A DNA stretch of 64,000 nucleotides from contig NC_079236.1 of the NCBI RefSeq assembly GCF_028502605.1, positions 2,976,001 through 3,040,000 on the forward strand. The letters run 5' to 3'. Of the stretch, positions 49,374 to 61,793 are shown piece after piece. Source of the DNA: Trichoderma breve. Taxonomy: Eukaryota > Ascomycota > Sordariomycetes > Hypocreales > Hypocreaceae. The translations under genes and the position numbers were made by a program. Below the pieces are notes generated by a model that worked only from the letters and a program-made list of their open reading frames with translations, did no database searches and had not been told where the DNA came from. Numbering within the stretch: position 1 is the first letter of the stretch; the number at the start of each line of letters is the position of its first letter.

Positions 49374-51762
49374 TTACTCATATCCGAGATCCTCGCCGGT
49401 TCCTCGCCGCTCTCCAAACAGATATGCCGCTTCGAGACAGAATCGTCCATGGCCTCTCTCCATCCGTCGCTCGCTTCCATAACATATCAGAACCGCGTCG
49501 ACAATTCCGCTAAGAATGCCCTCCATTGCGCCCATAACCGAGTAGCCAATGAAACTGGCCATCATGCCAACCACGTATGCATACGCTGATCCTCGCACGC
49601 CCACACCGTCTGGGAGCTGGATCCGCAGTTGCTTTGCGGTAATCACCCAGCCCGCAAATCCCAGCCCAGTAGCCATAATCAATCGCGTGGCAACCAGGAG
49701 CAACTTGGCCAGTCGGTAGGGCAAAAGGCCGTTCGCCTGACCGCGTAGACGCAACGCCCTTGGTGTCAGTGTGGTAGTAGGGATTGCAGGTGATACAAAT
49801 TCCATTTGATCAAGACCTCTAGCAGACGTGGCTAGGCCTTGAGAATGAATGGCTGCAAAGGTAATTGTGAGAGGGTTTGTGAGAGCCACAATAGGCGTCG
49901 GTATCCAGAACGAAGCGATGTTTGTGATGATTGCACCTAGCCTCCTGGGCAGGAAAATCAATGGTGCTCTGATAAGGAGAGACAGAAGCGTTGATTCACA
50001 AATGCTGCCAAAGATTGTGGTCACGCCGTGGCCCAAAGCAGCCATGACGATTTCCTTTGAAGGCGTGGCAGGGCCTGCATTGCGATGAAAGTACCACTGG
50101 GAGACGGTCGCCGCAGTCGCCGCTCGATGCACCGCGTTGATGACAGAGAGCGTCCACATATACATGAAGACAAATGCGGCGCCGAGCCACCAGCTGGAGA
50201 ATTGAATCACAAACCGAACCAACGACTTTGAGAAATAGCCACCCATAAAGACACGGGTAAACATGGCCAGCCAAATCCAGGTCCAGACAACAATCAAGGC
50301 CAGGCATCCAAAGCCGACTAATAAGAGACCTGGGTTTTGTGCCAGAATCTTGGAGGAAAATTGAAGAATTTCAATGGCCTGCTGAATCGCTCTTCGGCCC
50401 TTGACGACAAGCCAGAGCCATAGGATGCACGAAGCTCCCGGGACGATGGCGGTCCATCTCATGACGACGTCCTGAAAGCTTGTCCCGTGCGTCCGCCCTT
50501 TGAAAGACGACGCAAAGGAGAAAATAGAAAATGAAAACATAATGGCCGGCACAGCGACCAGGATAACAGTAACCAGCGGCCGAACAAAGGACCGCAGCGC
50601 TGCCAACCATACAAATGACACTAATACTGCCACCACGGTATCGACGGCAAGCATATTGAAGGATTTCTGTAGTGTCGTATAAATCGTGTCTCCAACAGGG
50701 CTCTTCTTAGGAGTAGTATTGAGCCACACCAGGACAAAGGTTGACATCATCCCGGCGAGACTGATTAAGAATATCCACGCGAAGAAAGGGTCGTGTCTGA
50801 ATATCTCTCCCTCGACAAAGGCGTTTCCTGAGGGAGCTGGGTCAGCCTCCGGAGGTTCTGTATGTCGCGTGCTGTCCATGTCAGTGTCGCTTCTCGCCGA
50901 TCTTTCCAGCAGCGGCGTTCGTCCCGACGGGTCTTTGAATCGTTGGAAAGCTGGGGGGCTGTTATCGGTTGGCTCTTCCAAAAGAGATTCTGGAGGATCA
51001 TCGTCGGCGTCCTCCTGTGAATCAAGCCCGACATCAACCATATTCCCCCTATGGCGACCGCTGCTGCGATCGCTTTCGCCATCCCTGCTATCGTGATCGA
51101 CCTCTTCGGCTTCCTCCTCTTCTAGCGGTGTATTCTTTGCGACTGTTGTATGATGTGAGCTCCTCGTTCCGTTCCAACTGCTCTTGATGCCCCGGCCGAA
51201 ACCCTGGGCGCGATATGGATGGTCAAACTGCCTCGAGCTCTCTTCGAGCGACCCTCGACTATTTGCGTCAGACTCGACGCTGTCGGCCAGCTTGCTAGCG
51301 GCGGCCACCCTTCGTGACCTCTGGAGTGCAAAGAGATCAGCAGCTTCCCTGTCGCGCTCCTCTTCGTCGTCCTCCTCTCGAAACTCGTCCAGCGTGCTGT
51401 GAAACAGGGGTGCGTCTTGCGCAGCTGTTATGCGAGATCCAAACGCAAGCTGGCCGAAGCGCGAGCCACCACCGGCTCCTCCACCACCATTCTGATATGG
51501 GTTCCCGCCATAGCCTCTTCCAAGAAGTGATCTCTGGCCCCCATTCCCTCGGCCGGCGTCTCGATAGGGTCGGGTTGGGCGAGATGATGACCAGTCGTTT
51601 TGCCGGGACGAGTTGTCGGTGTCTGCTTGGCCAAAGTTCGACAGCCTCGACTGGGACTGCGCGAGAAATCTCGAGGCGTCTAGGAGAATGGATTAGCAGC
51701 AGCTTCATCAGACGCACGCAGGCTTATACGGCTCGATGTCGTCACGCACACTCGGAAAACAT
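49374..51762 (-). CDS. Pns1/choline-transporter-like (SLC44) multipass membrane protein
   Basis: Two exons (complement of 51750-51762 and 49374-51679) give 772 residues. The first exon is 13 nt and supplies only MFSE plus one base; joined, the protein begins MFSEYASRFLAQSQSRLSNF, and this start also keeps the long frame open. Residues about 30-290 are hydrophilic: an Arg/Gly/Asn-rich part, then acidic Glu/Asp stretches. Then follow about ten transmembrane segments. The C-terminal part has the SLC44 pattern (YAYVVGMMASFIGYSVMGAM, then DAVLICYGSERR). SLC44 proteins are choline/ethanolamine transporter-like; yeast Pns1 has no proven substrate. The ATG is fixed by the spliced reading, as no other ATG opens the upstream part. 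Confidence 0.85.
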
Positions 51763-53802
51763 GATGCCCCTTCACCTACCGCCGCCCCCACGATAAGTGG
51801 TTTGGCACGGTTGTCACACTCGATGTCTGGCGAACTGCAGCTGCGTTGCGGCACTTTTGTCGATCTTTTTGTGTTTGTTGGAGCGGAGATGCGATGAAAC
51901 TCTAAAGCAGGATGATGGGCGATGACGAACGACGCTTGGAAAAGGCAGCAAAGAAGTTAGGCGGCTCTCCCTTGCATACAACAGGGAGAATAATAGCCCA
52001 AGAAAACAAAGACTAAGAATCAAAGACGGAAAAAAAATATTACACCATGGCGAGGTATGAGTAATGTATGGTGGATGCTTGATTGAGCAACAAAGACTGT
52101 ATGAAGTAAAAAGCAGAGGAGAAAAAGAGCTGAGGTCAGGCGACACAGGGCGGATGAGTCGGTTTGGTGACCTCGATAGACCAAAACTTAGTGAATGCCT
52201 GGAGTACAGGTGGGCGTCCTTTGCTGGCTAAGGAGCCTAAGGTTGCTGGCGGTCAGCGCCTCACAGAGCCACAGGTGATGACTGCTAGTGATAAGGAGGT
52301 CCGCATGCGGTGCGCTGCCTGCCGAGATGGGTACTGGTACCTGCGGAGTACCTGGGGACCTTTTTGGTTGGGTGAGCACAAGGGCAGCGTGCCGTCATTT
52401 GACCCCCCGGTCACCGAGGGAGCTGATGACTTAGTAGATGCTGTACAGTGATAACAAATAAGGTATGAAGGAAGAGCAAGAAAAGGTAGAGAGAGAAGAA
52501 ATCAAATCATCCAAGAAGAAAATGGAATTCCTGCTCTGTACTACCTGTATATAAACAAATACCTATCTTAGGCAATGAGGCTTCATGCTGGATCCAGGCC
52601 CCGACTTCGACGGGCAGCGGAGGCGCAGAACCCGAGGCTCCAACGTCGTACCAGGTTGTACGGAGTACTTTACTCAGGTAAGACGCAGCATGAACCGTGT
52701 TATGGACCGTGTACCGTGAAAGAAAAAGGCAGCTAGCACAAACCGAATCGCAGTTGACAGCAGCCCAACTGCACATCATGCATCCGTACCTGTACACCAG
52801 CTGCGCACATGGCTGCCTACGACGGTCCGTCCATGTACCGGCATGGGCGCTGACCTGAACCTTGGTGGCCAACTTGTACTAGGACCTAGCGGTAGTCATG
52901 TCATGCTATTGTCCACCTCTAAGACGCAATACATGGGAGGAACTTAATTGCCGTTAGTGCTGCTGCTGACACGAGCCCCGGCTGCTCAGTGCGTGCGCTA
53001 GCAGATGCGGTACCTTGCCTGTAGCATCAGTTACCAAATACCGCTAGTCAAGGGTCCCCGTCATGATGCCGTTATCGCCTTCTTGCGTCACCGATAACAC
53101 TTCCATGTTCCATCTGCTCAGTCTGCCTGCTGGGTATCCCTTTGTCCATATTGAAACTGCCAAAATACCCTCTTCCTGCATTAGTAGATGTTCTCCAACA
53201 GCAGCGTCTGCCTGCAAAATACCTCTCCAAAATCCCGATTCAAAGTCCGGCCCCCAATTCCCTCTTCTCCAGCTTTTTCGCGGGTCGGGTCACACACCTT
53301 GTGCTGGCCCGTGACAGCCCCATGTCCATCTCATCCCACACAAGGCAGAGCCCATCGTCACCTGCCTTGCAAACCGCTGCCCTCTTCTTTTCCTGTATTT
53401 CTTTCTATTCCTGTGTAATCGAGTGTCTGGTGATTGTGTTCTCCCTCTCTTTAAACCACCAACCTCTCTTTCTACCACCTCTGAGCCTTATCTCTCTCTA
53501 TATCTCCATCTCTCAGCCATCCTTGTATTTCTTTGTCCAGGTCTTAAAGCCGCCTTTAGATCGCACCGGCGCACGTGCCGCTAATCGCAGCTCCAGCCTC
53601 AAATCAAACCCACTTGGATCAATTACACCTACATCTGCGACCACCTCCAACCAAATTCCAACTCTAGACCTTCGTTCTTTGAACCCTCCGACGCCTCTCC
53701 CCCCCATCTCTCTCCGTTGCTTTCTTCTCTCTCCAACTCCCTCTTCCATCTCACCTCTCTATTACCTAACCTCGTGCGCATTGCCACGCTCCTCTCCTCC
53801 CC
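51763..53802. other. Divergent intergenic region, Pns1-like / Rab4
   Basis: 2 kb between divergent starts, no ATG frame with coding character. The Rab side (about 53350-53800) is very CT-rich, a long pyrimidine leader typical of fungal promoters/5' UTRs. A TACGGAGTAC motif lies near 52660. Nothing else seen. Confidence 0.55.
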
Positions 53803-54567
53803 ATGTCCTCATCAGCTCCGTGGGACTACATCGCCAAGCTAGTCTGCATCGGCGACTCAGGATGCGGCAAATCTAGTCTCACCATCCGCCTCTGCGAAGG
53901 CCGCTTCTCCGCGCACCACGACGTCACAATCGGCGTCGAATTCGGCTCCCGCATCGTCCCCGTCGGCCCTCCTCACACTCCCGCCGGCCCCATCCCGTCC
54001 CTGTCCTCTCCAGACGAACCCTCGTCCCCCGCAGGCCTTCCGGAGCCCCGGCGCGACACCAGCGGCATCCCCCAGAAGCATATGAAGCTCAGTCTGTGGG
54101 ACACAGCCGGCCAGGAGACGTACAAGTCCGTCACGAGATCATATTTCCGCGGCGCAAGCGGTGCGCTGCTCGTCTTCGACCTGTCGCGCAAGGCCACCTT
54201 TCAGCACGTTACCGACTGGCTGAATGATCTTCGCCAGATTGCCGAGCCGGACATTGTCATTGTCCTGGTCGGCAACAAGGCCGATTTGACGCAGCAGGAG
54301 GACAACAAGCGAGAGGTCACGCGGGAGGAAGCGGAAGAGTGGGCCAGGCGCAATGGCATCCTTGAATACGTCGAGACGAGCGCCAAGAGCGGCGAGAACG
54401 TTGAGAAGGCCTTTATGAGGGTCGCCGAGAGGATATACCAGAACATCCAGGCCGGCAAGTACAATCTAAACGACAGGAGGTCTGGCGTCAAAGGTCCCGG
54501 CGCTGGCGGGAACCGGCAAGTGAAATTGTCTACCGACGCCGCTAAATCAGGAGGTGGATGTTGTTGA
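53803..54567 (+). CDS. Rab4-type small GTPase with an insertion before switch II
   Basis: Membrane-traffic GTPase, single exon, 254 residues, longer than the usual 205-220. The G1 loop is GDSGCGKSS, the beta-2 strand GVEFGSRIVPV is of the Rab2/4/14 type, the switch II motif is WDTAGQE, then come NKAD (G4) and ETSAKS (G5). It ends in GGGCC, a double-cysteine prenylation site. The extra length is about 33 residues of Pro/Ser-rich sequence between GSRIVPV and MKLSLWDTAGQE, where Rabs usually have 7-8. The segment RSYFRGASGALLVFDLSRKATF points to Rab4/Ypt4, so recycling-endosome traffic is the likely role. The ATG at 53803 follows a long pyrimidine leader, and no intron is needed. Confidence 0.88.
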   Translation: MSSSAPWDYIAKLVCIGDSGCGKSSLTIRLCEGRFSAHHDVTIGVEFGSRIVPVGPPHTPAGPIPSLSSPDEPSSPAGLPEPRRDTSGIPQKHMKLSLWDTAGQETYKSVTRSYFRGASGALLVFDLSRKATFQHVTDWLNDLRQIAEPDIVIVLVGNKADLTQQEDNKREVTREEAEEWARRNGILEYVETSAKSGENVEKAFMRVAERIYQNIQAGKYNLNDRRSGVKGPGAGGNRQVKLSTDAAKSGGGCC

Positions 54568-55201
54568 GACGGGTTTTTCTTTTTCAGTTCTCTTTTCTGT
54601 ATAATTCGAATCGTAAGCGAAAGTCGTGTGCGCACGGGGAGGAACAAAGAGGAAGGAAAGTCGACAAGACAAGACAAGATACCCGATGGGCTTTCATCAT
54701 TTACACGACTATAAGTCCGAGAGCCCTTGATGACATCCATATCAAAGTAACTGGCAGCATGGCACTGTATAATAGTAGTAGAATGCACAACATAACTGGC
54801 AGACGCGAAGCCAAATGACGCTTTCTTTCTGCACCGGGCAATGGCAATGGCAAAATTGGGGAGATATATGTCTTGCATTAAATGCGGTGTATAGTATTTT
54901 CCGCCAACCCTTTTTTCCCATATCATCTTTTTATATGACTTGCAAAATCCTTCCTACCCTACCCGTGTCTTTTTTCTTCATTAATGTGAGAAATCTCCAT
55001 ACACCTCCCACGTCTTTACAAATCTTACAGAGTGTGCGCGAGTGTTTTTTTGGTTGTTTAACAATAAGCAGCCTCCCTCGACCACCATCCACTCATCCAT
55101 CTACCCCCAAGATAAAAAAAAAATTCCTATGATGATGAACACGGGTTAAAAGTATATGTTCGCCACCATGGTGTGTTGAGTTGGCTAGTCGGAAATACTG
55201 T
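54568..55201. other. Convergent 3' flanks of Rab4 and PMT
   Basis: 634 bp between converging stops; no supported frame. Includes a short GACAA repeat (about 54662-54680) and T-rich runs. Presumed 3' UTRs. Confidence 0.55.
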
Positions 55202-57696
55202 TTAATCGCTGATGCGCCAGTTGTCAAACCACTTCAGGTATGAGTACTGCTGGTTGCTTCCAGTCATACCCCAGCAGATGGGGATGAACAGGACGTAAAG
55301 TCCAATAATGACAGAGTACAGGACGCCATAGATGACACTCTGGACAACAGCATTACGGTTCCTCAGGACCCAGTCAACAAGGAAGCCCAGGGAGAGGATG
55401 GCAAAGTACAGAGCAGGATAGTAGTGGTGAACGTAGGTAACACGCGCCATGATGACAAAGGGAAGGTAGTGTAAGAACCAGCCAATGACGGGGTAGATGC
55501 CGGCGTAGTGAATCTGCTCGATCTCGAAGTTGTTGAGCTCCTTGAATCCGCGCTGCCATCGCACAATGTACCACGCCACAACAAGAGCGACAAGGCCGAG
55601 AGAGGCGGTGGAAACCCAATAGACGAACGGGTTACCAAGAAGGAAGTACTTGACAATGTTGTCATCCCAGCCGCACATGCGAAGGCCGACGTTCAGGATG
55701 GGCCACTGCCACCACTGAGAGGCCAAGTCATCCTGCTTGTCGGGATCCGGCACCAGGGCGTTGTTGGAAGTCATCATGGCAACGTTGAGGTGGATAAAAT
55801 CGTGGATAAAGGGCGACTTGTAAACGCCGGGGTCGCTGGCAGGCACTAAAAGATCAAGAGAGTCAGTCATGCTTAAAATGCTAGAATAAGAGTAAAGAGT
55901 AATCGTTCACTCACGCTTGTCGTTCCAGTGAGCCTCAACGTTCCAGTGAGTGTAAGTGTCGCGAGGGTTGTTTTGCTTGTCGCAAGTAACCTCAATCTGC
56001 TTGAAACCCCACTGAGGAAGGTTGACGTTTCCAGCGCGGAGGTAGCAGCCCAGTGCAGTGTGCTTAAGGCGGAAGGCAGTCGTGAGAGTGCGGATTCTGC
56101 TGCGATCGCGGGATGCCGTGTCTCGGACGACCTCGATGCGCCAGTGGTCCTTGTCATCACCAACAGTGAGGTTGCCATAGCTGGACACTTCGCGGTGGGA
56201 CTTGGTGACGGGGGCATCGATCTCGTGAGAGTGCAGGTTGCGGCCAGTCTGGGCGTGAATGAGACGAATGACGGATCCATCACCAATGAATCGGAGGTCG
56301 GGGGACTCGGCATCGTAATCGGCTTCGAAGCGGTTGGGGTAAAAGAACCAGTCGTTGTTGGCATCCTTGTGGTGGTAGCAAGTAACCTGCTGCTGGCCAG
56401 ATCCCTCAGGATAGGTCTGGACGTGAGAGTGAAGAAGACCACCACCATAACCCATGTTCTTGATGGTGGCACGAGATCCGATGGCAATCTCCAGGGGGCT
56501 ATTCTTGCCGACTTCGGTTCCCTTCAGGTTGGCCTGGAACAGGGAGCTCATCTGGGCATCACCAGGACCGGTGGAGTCGAGAATGGCAAAGTGCAGGGCA
56601 AAGGAGATCATGTAGATGAGGAAAGGAACAACAATGAGGCCCACGACGCGAGCAGAGAAGTGGGCGGCAAGGACAGGCTGCAAAAGTGTAAGCGAATGGC
56701 GATCCGTACTGGCATAGCGAGAGGGTTACTTACAATAGGCATCTTTCTGTCGCCATACTTTCTCCACAGATCCTCAATTGTGTAAAGACCAACCAGGGCA
56801 GTGACAAACAGACCGACGAGCTTAACACTGCAAACGCATCCGATGCTCACACCCGTCATGAAGAGCCAAAAGAACCATTCGGGCTCGAAGCTGTTGTGAC
56901 GCTGGTTGTGGAACTTGGCCCAGCAAAGAGTGGTAGCAAAGGTTCCACAAAGAAGCATGGAGTCGAGGAGGATGAAGCGGCTGATGGTGGTGTAAGAGTT
57001 CTCGCAGAGGACCATCAGGGTAACAAACCAGACGGCAGGTCGGGTCAGTTTCAGCTCCTTGGCAGTAAAGTAGGCCATGGGGATACAAGCAATGCCAAAG
57101 GCGGCATTAAAGGCTCGCATAAATGTATAGTTGACATCTTCGGGGTATTTCTCGCCAGACTTGAATTCGAAGGATCCGTTGTAGCCGGCGAGGACTCCGG
57201 AGAGGCCTACCAGCATCTTTCCGAGCGGAGGGTGGACGTCGAAGTAGTATTCATGTTTGATATAGTAGCTTCCAAACTTGCCAAAACTGTAAAGAGTCAC
57301 AAGTCAGTAAAACTCGTTCCACTCTAGCACGTCTCTCAGGCACATGGCGACAAGGGTTACGTACTGAGCCTCATCCCAAGTGACGATATCGCTAATGCCA
57401 ATCTTCCACAATCGAGTGAAGATGGCAACGGCTGTGAAGATCAGCGGGGCAAGGATGGACTCCAAGTCTGCAAGCACTTCAAAGAGAGATTTCTCCTGCA
57501 ACCGCTGTCAGTCCGATGCTTGCACGCAATTAAGTCCGCCGGCTCTCGCTGATTATATCAATACCTTCTTTGCCAGCTTCTTCTTGTCCTCAGGCTGGAC
57601 AATGGGCCCGGGCGCGGCTTGCGAAGCCACCTGTCGCAGCCTCAAGCCTTCGCCCTGGTCAGCGCCGGAGGCGAGGACGGCCTTGTCGGCAGCCAT
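55202..57696 (-). CDS. Protein O-mannosyltransferase (PMT family, PMT1-like)
   Basis: ER enzyme that transfers mannose from dolichol-phosphate-mannose to Ser/Thr of secretory proteins, vital for fungal walls. Five exons (complement of 57565-57696, 57365-57495, 56734-57286, 55915-56677, 55202-55845) give 740 residues. The first lumenal loop has the catalytic WDEAHFGKF and FDVHPPLGKML. Several transmembrane segments follow. The MIR repeats occupy about 330-515 (MGYGGGLLHSHVQTYP, then QQQVTCYHHKD). The C-terminal membrane half ends NWRISD. The GYGGGLLHSH-type MIR motif is the reason for the PMT1-subfamily call over PMT2 or PMT4; this is moderate evidence. Length is slightly below typical. It diverges from the CHY/RING gene across 1.1 kb. 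Confidence 0.9.
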
Positions 57697-58838
57697 GGTT
57701 TGAAAGAAAACTTCCTGTTCCCCCGGGAACTGGTAAATGGAGGTGAAAAAGAATCAATTGGAGTGGTTGAACGGATTTTCGAGATGTGAGGTCGGAAGAG
57801 AAAAAGGGGAGAGGCGACCAGCTAGCTCCAACAGAAGCAGGCTGCGGCACAATTTGTAATGACTGGACGAGTTGGACAGACTCAAAGATAGTAGAACATC
57901 AACGACGACGATGCTGGCACCGTCGACAAGAAAAGGAGAAACAATCCTGATGGCCAAGCCCGGCTCAGGAGAGGGAAACGAAATGGAGGACAAAGGAGGT
58001 GTTTGTGGTGGATATTGCTGTTTGCGTCGGGATTCCAAGAATACGACAGCTTCTAAAAAACCCCCCTGGTTCAGCTCTAGGAATATTGGCCACCTTGCAA
58101 TCCCCTCCAGCCCAGAAGTGCTCAGCCGCGTGGCTAGTGCCATTCTTGGAAAACGCCGGGCCGGTACGTACCTGCGCCGGCTTTTGGCTGCTCCCGTCCA
58201 CCAGCCACAGCAAGTACAACAGCAGGTCAACAGCTGAGCGGTTTCAATGTTGGTTGAGCCACAGGGATGGAGCAGCTAATATTTCGACGCTATTGTTCAC
58301 TATTGGTACATGTACTCAGATGAAAGCGCTAAAACACGCACTAAAGCGGCCTTGAAAGTCTCACCCAACATGATTCAATTGGAGCAATCACATGCAAGCG
58401 TCTGAGACCACAGTCAGCACATCAGTGGCTCACCATAAGGTTAGGTAGTCCGTACTCATACTAGAATACTAATCCGTCCAATGCCTTATGTCATCCTTGC
58501 CGAACAACGGTGGCCAGTGTCTTTCCAACATCTCGCCGAACTCTGGCCATCCTCTTATTCTCCTTCGGTTTTTGCTCTGGTCAGCCAAACAGATGAAACA
58601 CCCTCGCCAGATGAACAGTTTTGGCTGCCGTCGAACTTGACCTTGCGTGGGAACCCCCCCGTTTCAGTTTCGTGCTTCTTTTCTTCCATTCCTTCTAATT
58701 AAATTCCCTGCTATCACCGCCCTTTCCACGGTACTTGTATGAGCTGGGTAGCCTCATCCTAATCTTAAAAAGCATCCCCCGTCTTCAGCTGCGCCTCAGC
58801 GGCAGGCGCTGCGGTTGCGCCAGACGCAAGCAAGCCAA
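57697..58838. other. Divergent intergenic region, PMT / CHY-RING gene
   Basis: 1.14 kb between divergent starts, no supported frame. It should hold both promoters. Nothing beyond ordinary pyrimidine-rich leader sequence (58570-58690) is seen. Confidence 0.55.
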
Positions 58839-60775
58839 ATGCCTTCCCTTGTCTCCGAGTTCATCATCAACCCTGTGCTGCGACAGGCTCGCCGCTTTTC
58901 CGAGATCTCCCGTGCAACGTTGGCCGGCGATGAAGAGACGCCAGTAGTTCCGCCCGACGCCGTCCACGATTCTGACGACGCCGACGATGTCGGGCAGCAG
59001 GGGCCCGATGCATCGCCCGATGTATCGCCTGAGCAACGACGCTCCCGGCCTTTGAGCTCCTCCACCCAGGAGACGATCGTGGAAGAAGTCCCGGCCGGAC
59101 CAGCCACGGGTCACGGACCTCTGCTTGACCATCTTGGCTTCCCAATAACACCGCCCAGAAATGCGCCCACTAAGAATGGCCCCATTCCCGAGGACGACGG
59201 TATGCGAGAGCTGCGTTCCCGCATCCAGGAGATCAACGCTCGGGAGATCCCATCTAATGAAAAGGCCAGGCTCATGCACGATACCCTGTTGGAGGGCTAT
59301 CGTGCCTCCGTGATCGCCGGCTCGCCTCTTGCCAAAAGCGATTCGGATGACGGCTCCATCGGCCAGACATGGGAGCTTGCCAGCCCTGTCGGACCTCTGG
59401 AGTCGCTCAAGTACTGGCAGAATCAATTGATTGGAGAGCCGTCAGTCAAGGAGACGTTTGTCTTGAGTGACAGCGACATAGCTCCGACCTACGCTCCTGT
59501 TCGACACTCCAGGACACCAAGCACAACAACTCCAACACACTCGGCTGCTTCGCTTACTGAAACTCGAGGCCCGCTAGGATGTGAGCACTATGAGCGGAAC
59601 GTGAAGTTGCAGTGTTCCACTTGCAAAAAGTGGTATACCTGTCGTTTTTGCCATGACATACACGAGGACCACACGCTGATCCGCAAGGATACAAAGAATA
59701 TGCTTTGCATGCTCTGTGCCACACCGCAAAAGGCGTCTGAGGTCTGCAGTAACTGCGGTGTGGTGTCAGCGCAGTATTACTGTAACATCTGTAAGCTCTG
59801 GGAGAATCGGGCCAATAAGCCCATCTATCATTGCAATGACTGTGGAATATGTCGTCGGGGCATGGGGCTGGGAAAGGACTTCTTCCATTGCAAAGTGAGT
59901 TCAGTTCACTTCCCCTTTTCTTTATGTTCCGCGGCTAAACAGCATCGTAGACATGTCGAGCATGTATCACCACATCCATTGAGAGCTCGCACAAGTGTAT
60001 CGAGCGATCAACAGACTGTGACTGTCCGATTTGTGGCGAGTACATGTTTACATCGCCAAAACGGGTTGTCTTCATGGTGTGTGGCCATAGCATACACAAG
60101 AAATGTTATGAGCAGCACACTCGGGCCTCGTACAAATGCCCAATTTGCAACAAGAGCCTCATGAATATGGAAACGCAGTTTCGCAATTTGGATCTGGCCA
60201 TCCTAAGCCAGCCAATGCCACCGGATTTCCGTGACACCAAGGCCAAAATTCTGTGCAACGATTGCTCTGCCAGAAGCACAGTGGCATATCACTGGCTTGG
60301 ACTTAAATGCTCGATATGTCGGTCATATAACACGGTAGAGTTGCAGATCTTGGGGCAGAATGCCGAGTCGCTCCAGCCGGCAGCTGGTGATCAGTCTCAG
60401 GCCGCACGGGAGGCTGGTTCAGAAGAAGCGGTACCTGGGGCTCGACGGATCTCAATCACGACAGGCGCGCGGGCGCCCAACAGGCGGCGACATTCTTCCA
60501 ATGCACCAGAGCCTCCATCACGCATACTCGAAAGATATGCCCGATCCATGTCGCCTTCTCATATGATGATGGATATACCACAGGCTGCCGTTCTCGAAGT
60601 GGACGGAGAGTCTGACGATGACATCTTGGGCTTCTGGAGAAGTGGCGAGGATGAAGAAGATGAATCAAGCGAAGATGAGTACGATTCTGATGAATCGACT
60701 GATGACGATGCCCACGACGCAGATGAGGACGAGGAGGAAGAAGAGGATGAGTTCAATTTGATTGGACACAGGTAA
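58839..60775 (+). CDS. CHY- and RING-type zinc-finger ubiquitin E3 ligase
   Basis: Two exons (58839-59894, 59951-60775) give 626 residues. After a disordered N-terminus (1-240), the CHY zinc finger starts at GCEHYERNVKLQC (about 248-325). It is followed by a CTCHY finger (HCNDCGICRRG, about 330-372), a RING finger (CPICGEYM ... CGHSIHKKC ... CPIC, about 377-418) and a zinc ribbon (LCNDC ... KCSIC, about 453-476). The order matches the Pirh2/RCHY1 family of E3 ligases. The tail, about 590-620, is almost entirely Asp/Glu/Ser, possibly for partner binding. Targets are unknown. The intron falls between CTCHY cysteines and keeps the finger intact. The ATG at 58839 is the first in frame. Confidence 0.9.
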
Positions 60776-61415
60776 CGACTCAGACCTGCGGCTTGAGTAA
60801 GGAAGCTTTCAGGTTTGTGAGAGCACATGGAGGTTGTTAATGAGGCATGACGACATACGAAAATACTTGCCATCCACAAGGGGCATCCTATGGAGTGGAG
60901 TTTGGCAAATGCATGAGCTTTTTGGTTGTTATTCTTTTCTTTTTCTTCTCTAGTTTTGGGATACCATGTATTTTGTTTCTTTTTCCCATTGTTCCTTCTA
61001 TGTCTCTATTTTTTGTCTTCCTTTTCCTTCTTTTATTTCGTATCATATGTTTGCTTTGGAGGAGTTTCTTTAAATTAGTACGACGGCATGGCGCTGATAT
61101 GGGCATTGCATCGACAGAAAAAGTTGGACTATTGGGAGGAAAAAAGGGAAGAGGTCACTTTTGCATATGGAAATTGGGAGTGTCATTGGGGCAACGCTCC
61201 ATCAATTTAATATTTACCATGTACAGTAATAGTCGTCCAAAGTGATAATATAGTATTTGTAAACGCCCTAAGCGCCATGAATAACAGATGAAAATCCCAG
61301 CTCAAATATCATATCAAGCAAAAATCAGATAGAAGAACACCAATTGCAAAAGGTTAACCTAGCGGGATGAGGCGAAAAACGGTTGCATGCGCGAATGTGG
61401 TGAAAGTGAAAGGCT
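60776..61415. other. Convergent 3' flanks of the CHY-RING gene and MZT1
   Basis: 640 bp between converging stops; T-rich from about 60920 to 61070 (long TTTTCTTTTTC runs). No supported frame; presumed 3' UTRs. Confidence 0.55.
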
Positions 61416-61793
61416 TCACCGATTATTAGCGGCGGCGGCCTCTTGCTGTTCCCGGCGCGTGTCATCGGCAATCTCACGCAGCTCCTTGATGACTTGCTAA
61501 AGAGGAGCCGTTAATAATTACGCGATAGTTTGAAACGACGGTCACATTCAAAAGAAACCGGGGGTTTGCTTGCTTACCACGAGAGATTCGGGATGGACGC
61601 CTTGTTCGATTAATGAGATGCATGTGGACAACATGCGGCGGTCCATGTGGCAGTTCTAGTTGGAGGGGAAGATTAGCACTGATGTTTTCTTTTCTTTTTC
61701 TTGGTGGAGTGAGATGCGTACTAGCATGGTTGAGATTTCTTCGAGAATGTCGACGGCTTGGGAGGCCGCGACGTGTTTGTCGGGTTTGGGCAT
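61416..61793 (-). CDS. MZT1: Mitotic-spindle organising protein 1 (MOZART1)
   Basis: A tiny gamma-tubulin-complex adaptor that links the complex to spindle pole bodies and activates microtubule nucleation. Three exons of 72, 78 and 81 nt (complement of 61722-61793, 61578-61655, 61416-61496) give 76 residues, within the family's 70-82. The protein runs MPKPDKHVAASQAVDILEEI, then DRRMLSTCISLIEQGVHPES, then VIKELREIADDTRREQQ. This matches the conserved helices of Mzt1 (Ile/Leu-rich, with the EQGVHPE/ENGVNPE turn and VIKELR). Because each exon is short, simple ORF calls miss it. Intron sites are GT-AG. The neighbour 413 bp upstream is SPC25, another mitotic gene. Confidence 0.88.

Noticed and set aside
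52164..52451. 95-codon plus-strand frame with a CAAC pair
   Set aside because: It opens at TTG and is not linked to any splice signals; probable chance frame in the Pns1/Rab4 spacer.
58785..59426. Open minus-strand frame of 213 codons
   Set aside because: Opposite the disordered N-terminal exon of the CHY/RING gene; no ATG-based or domain support.
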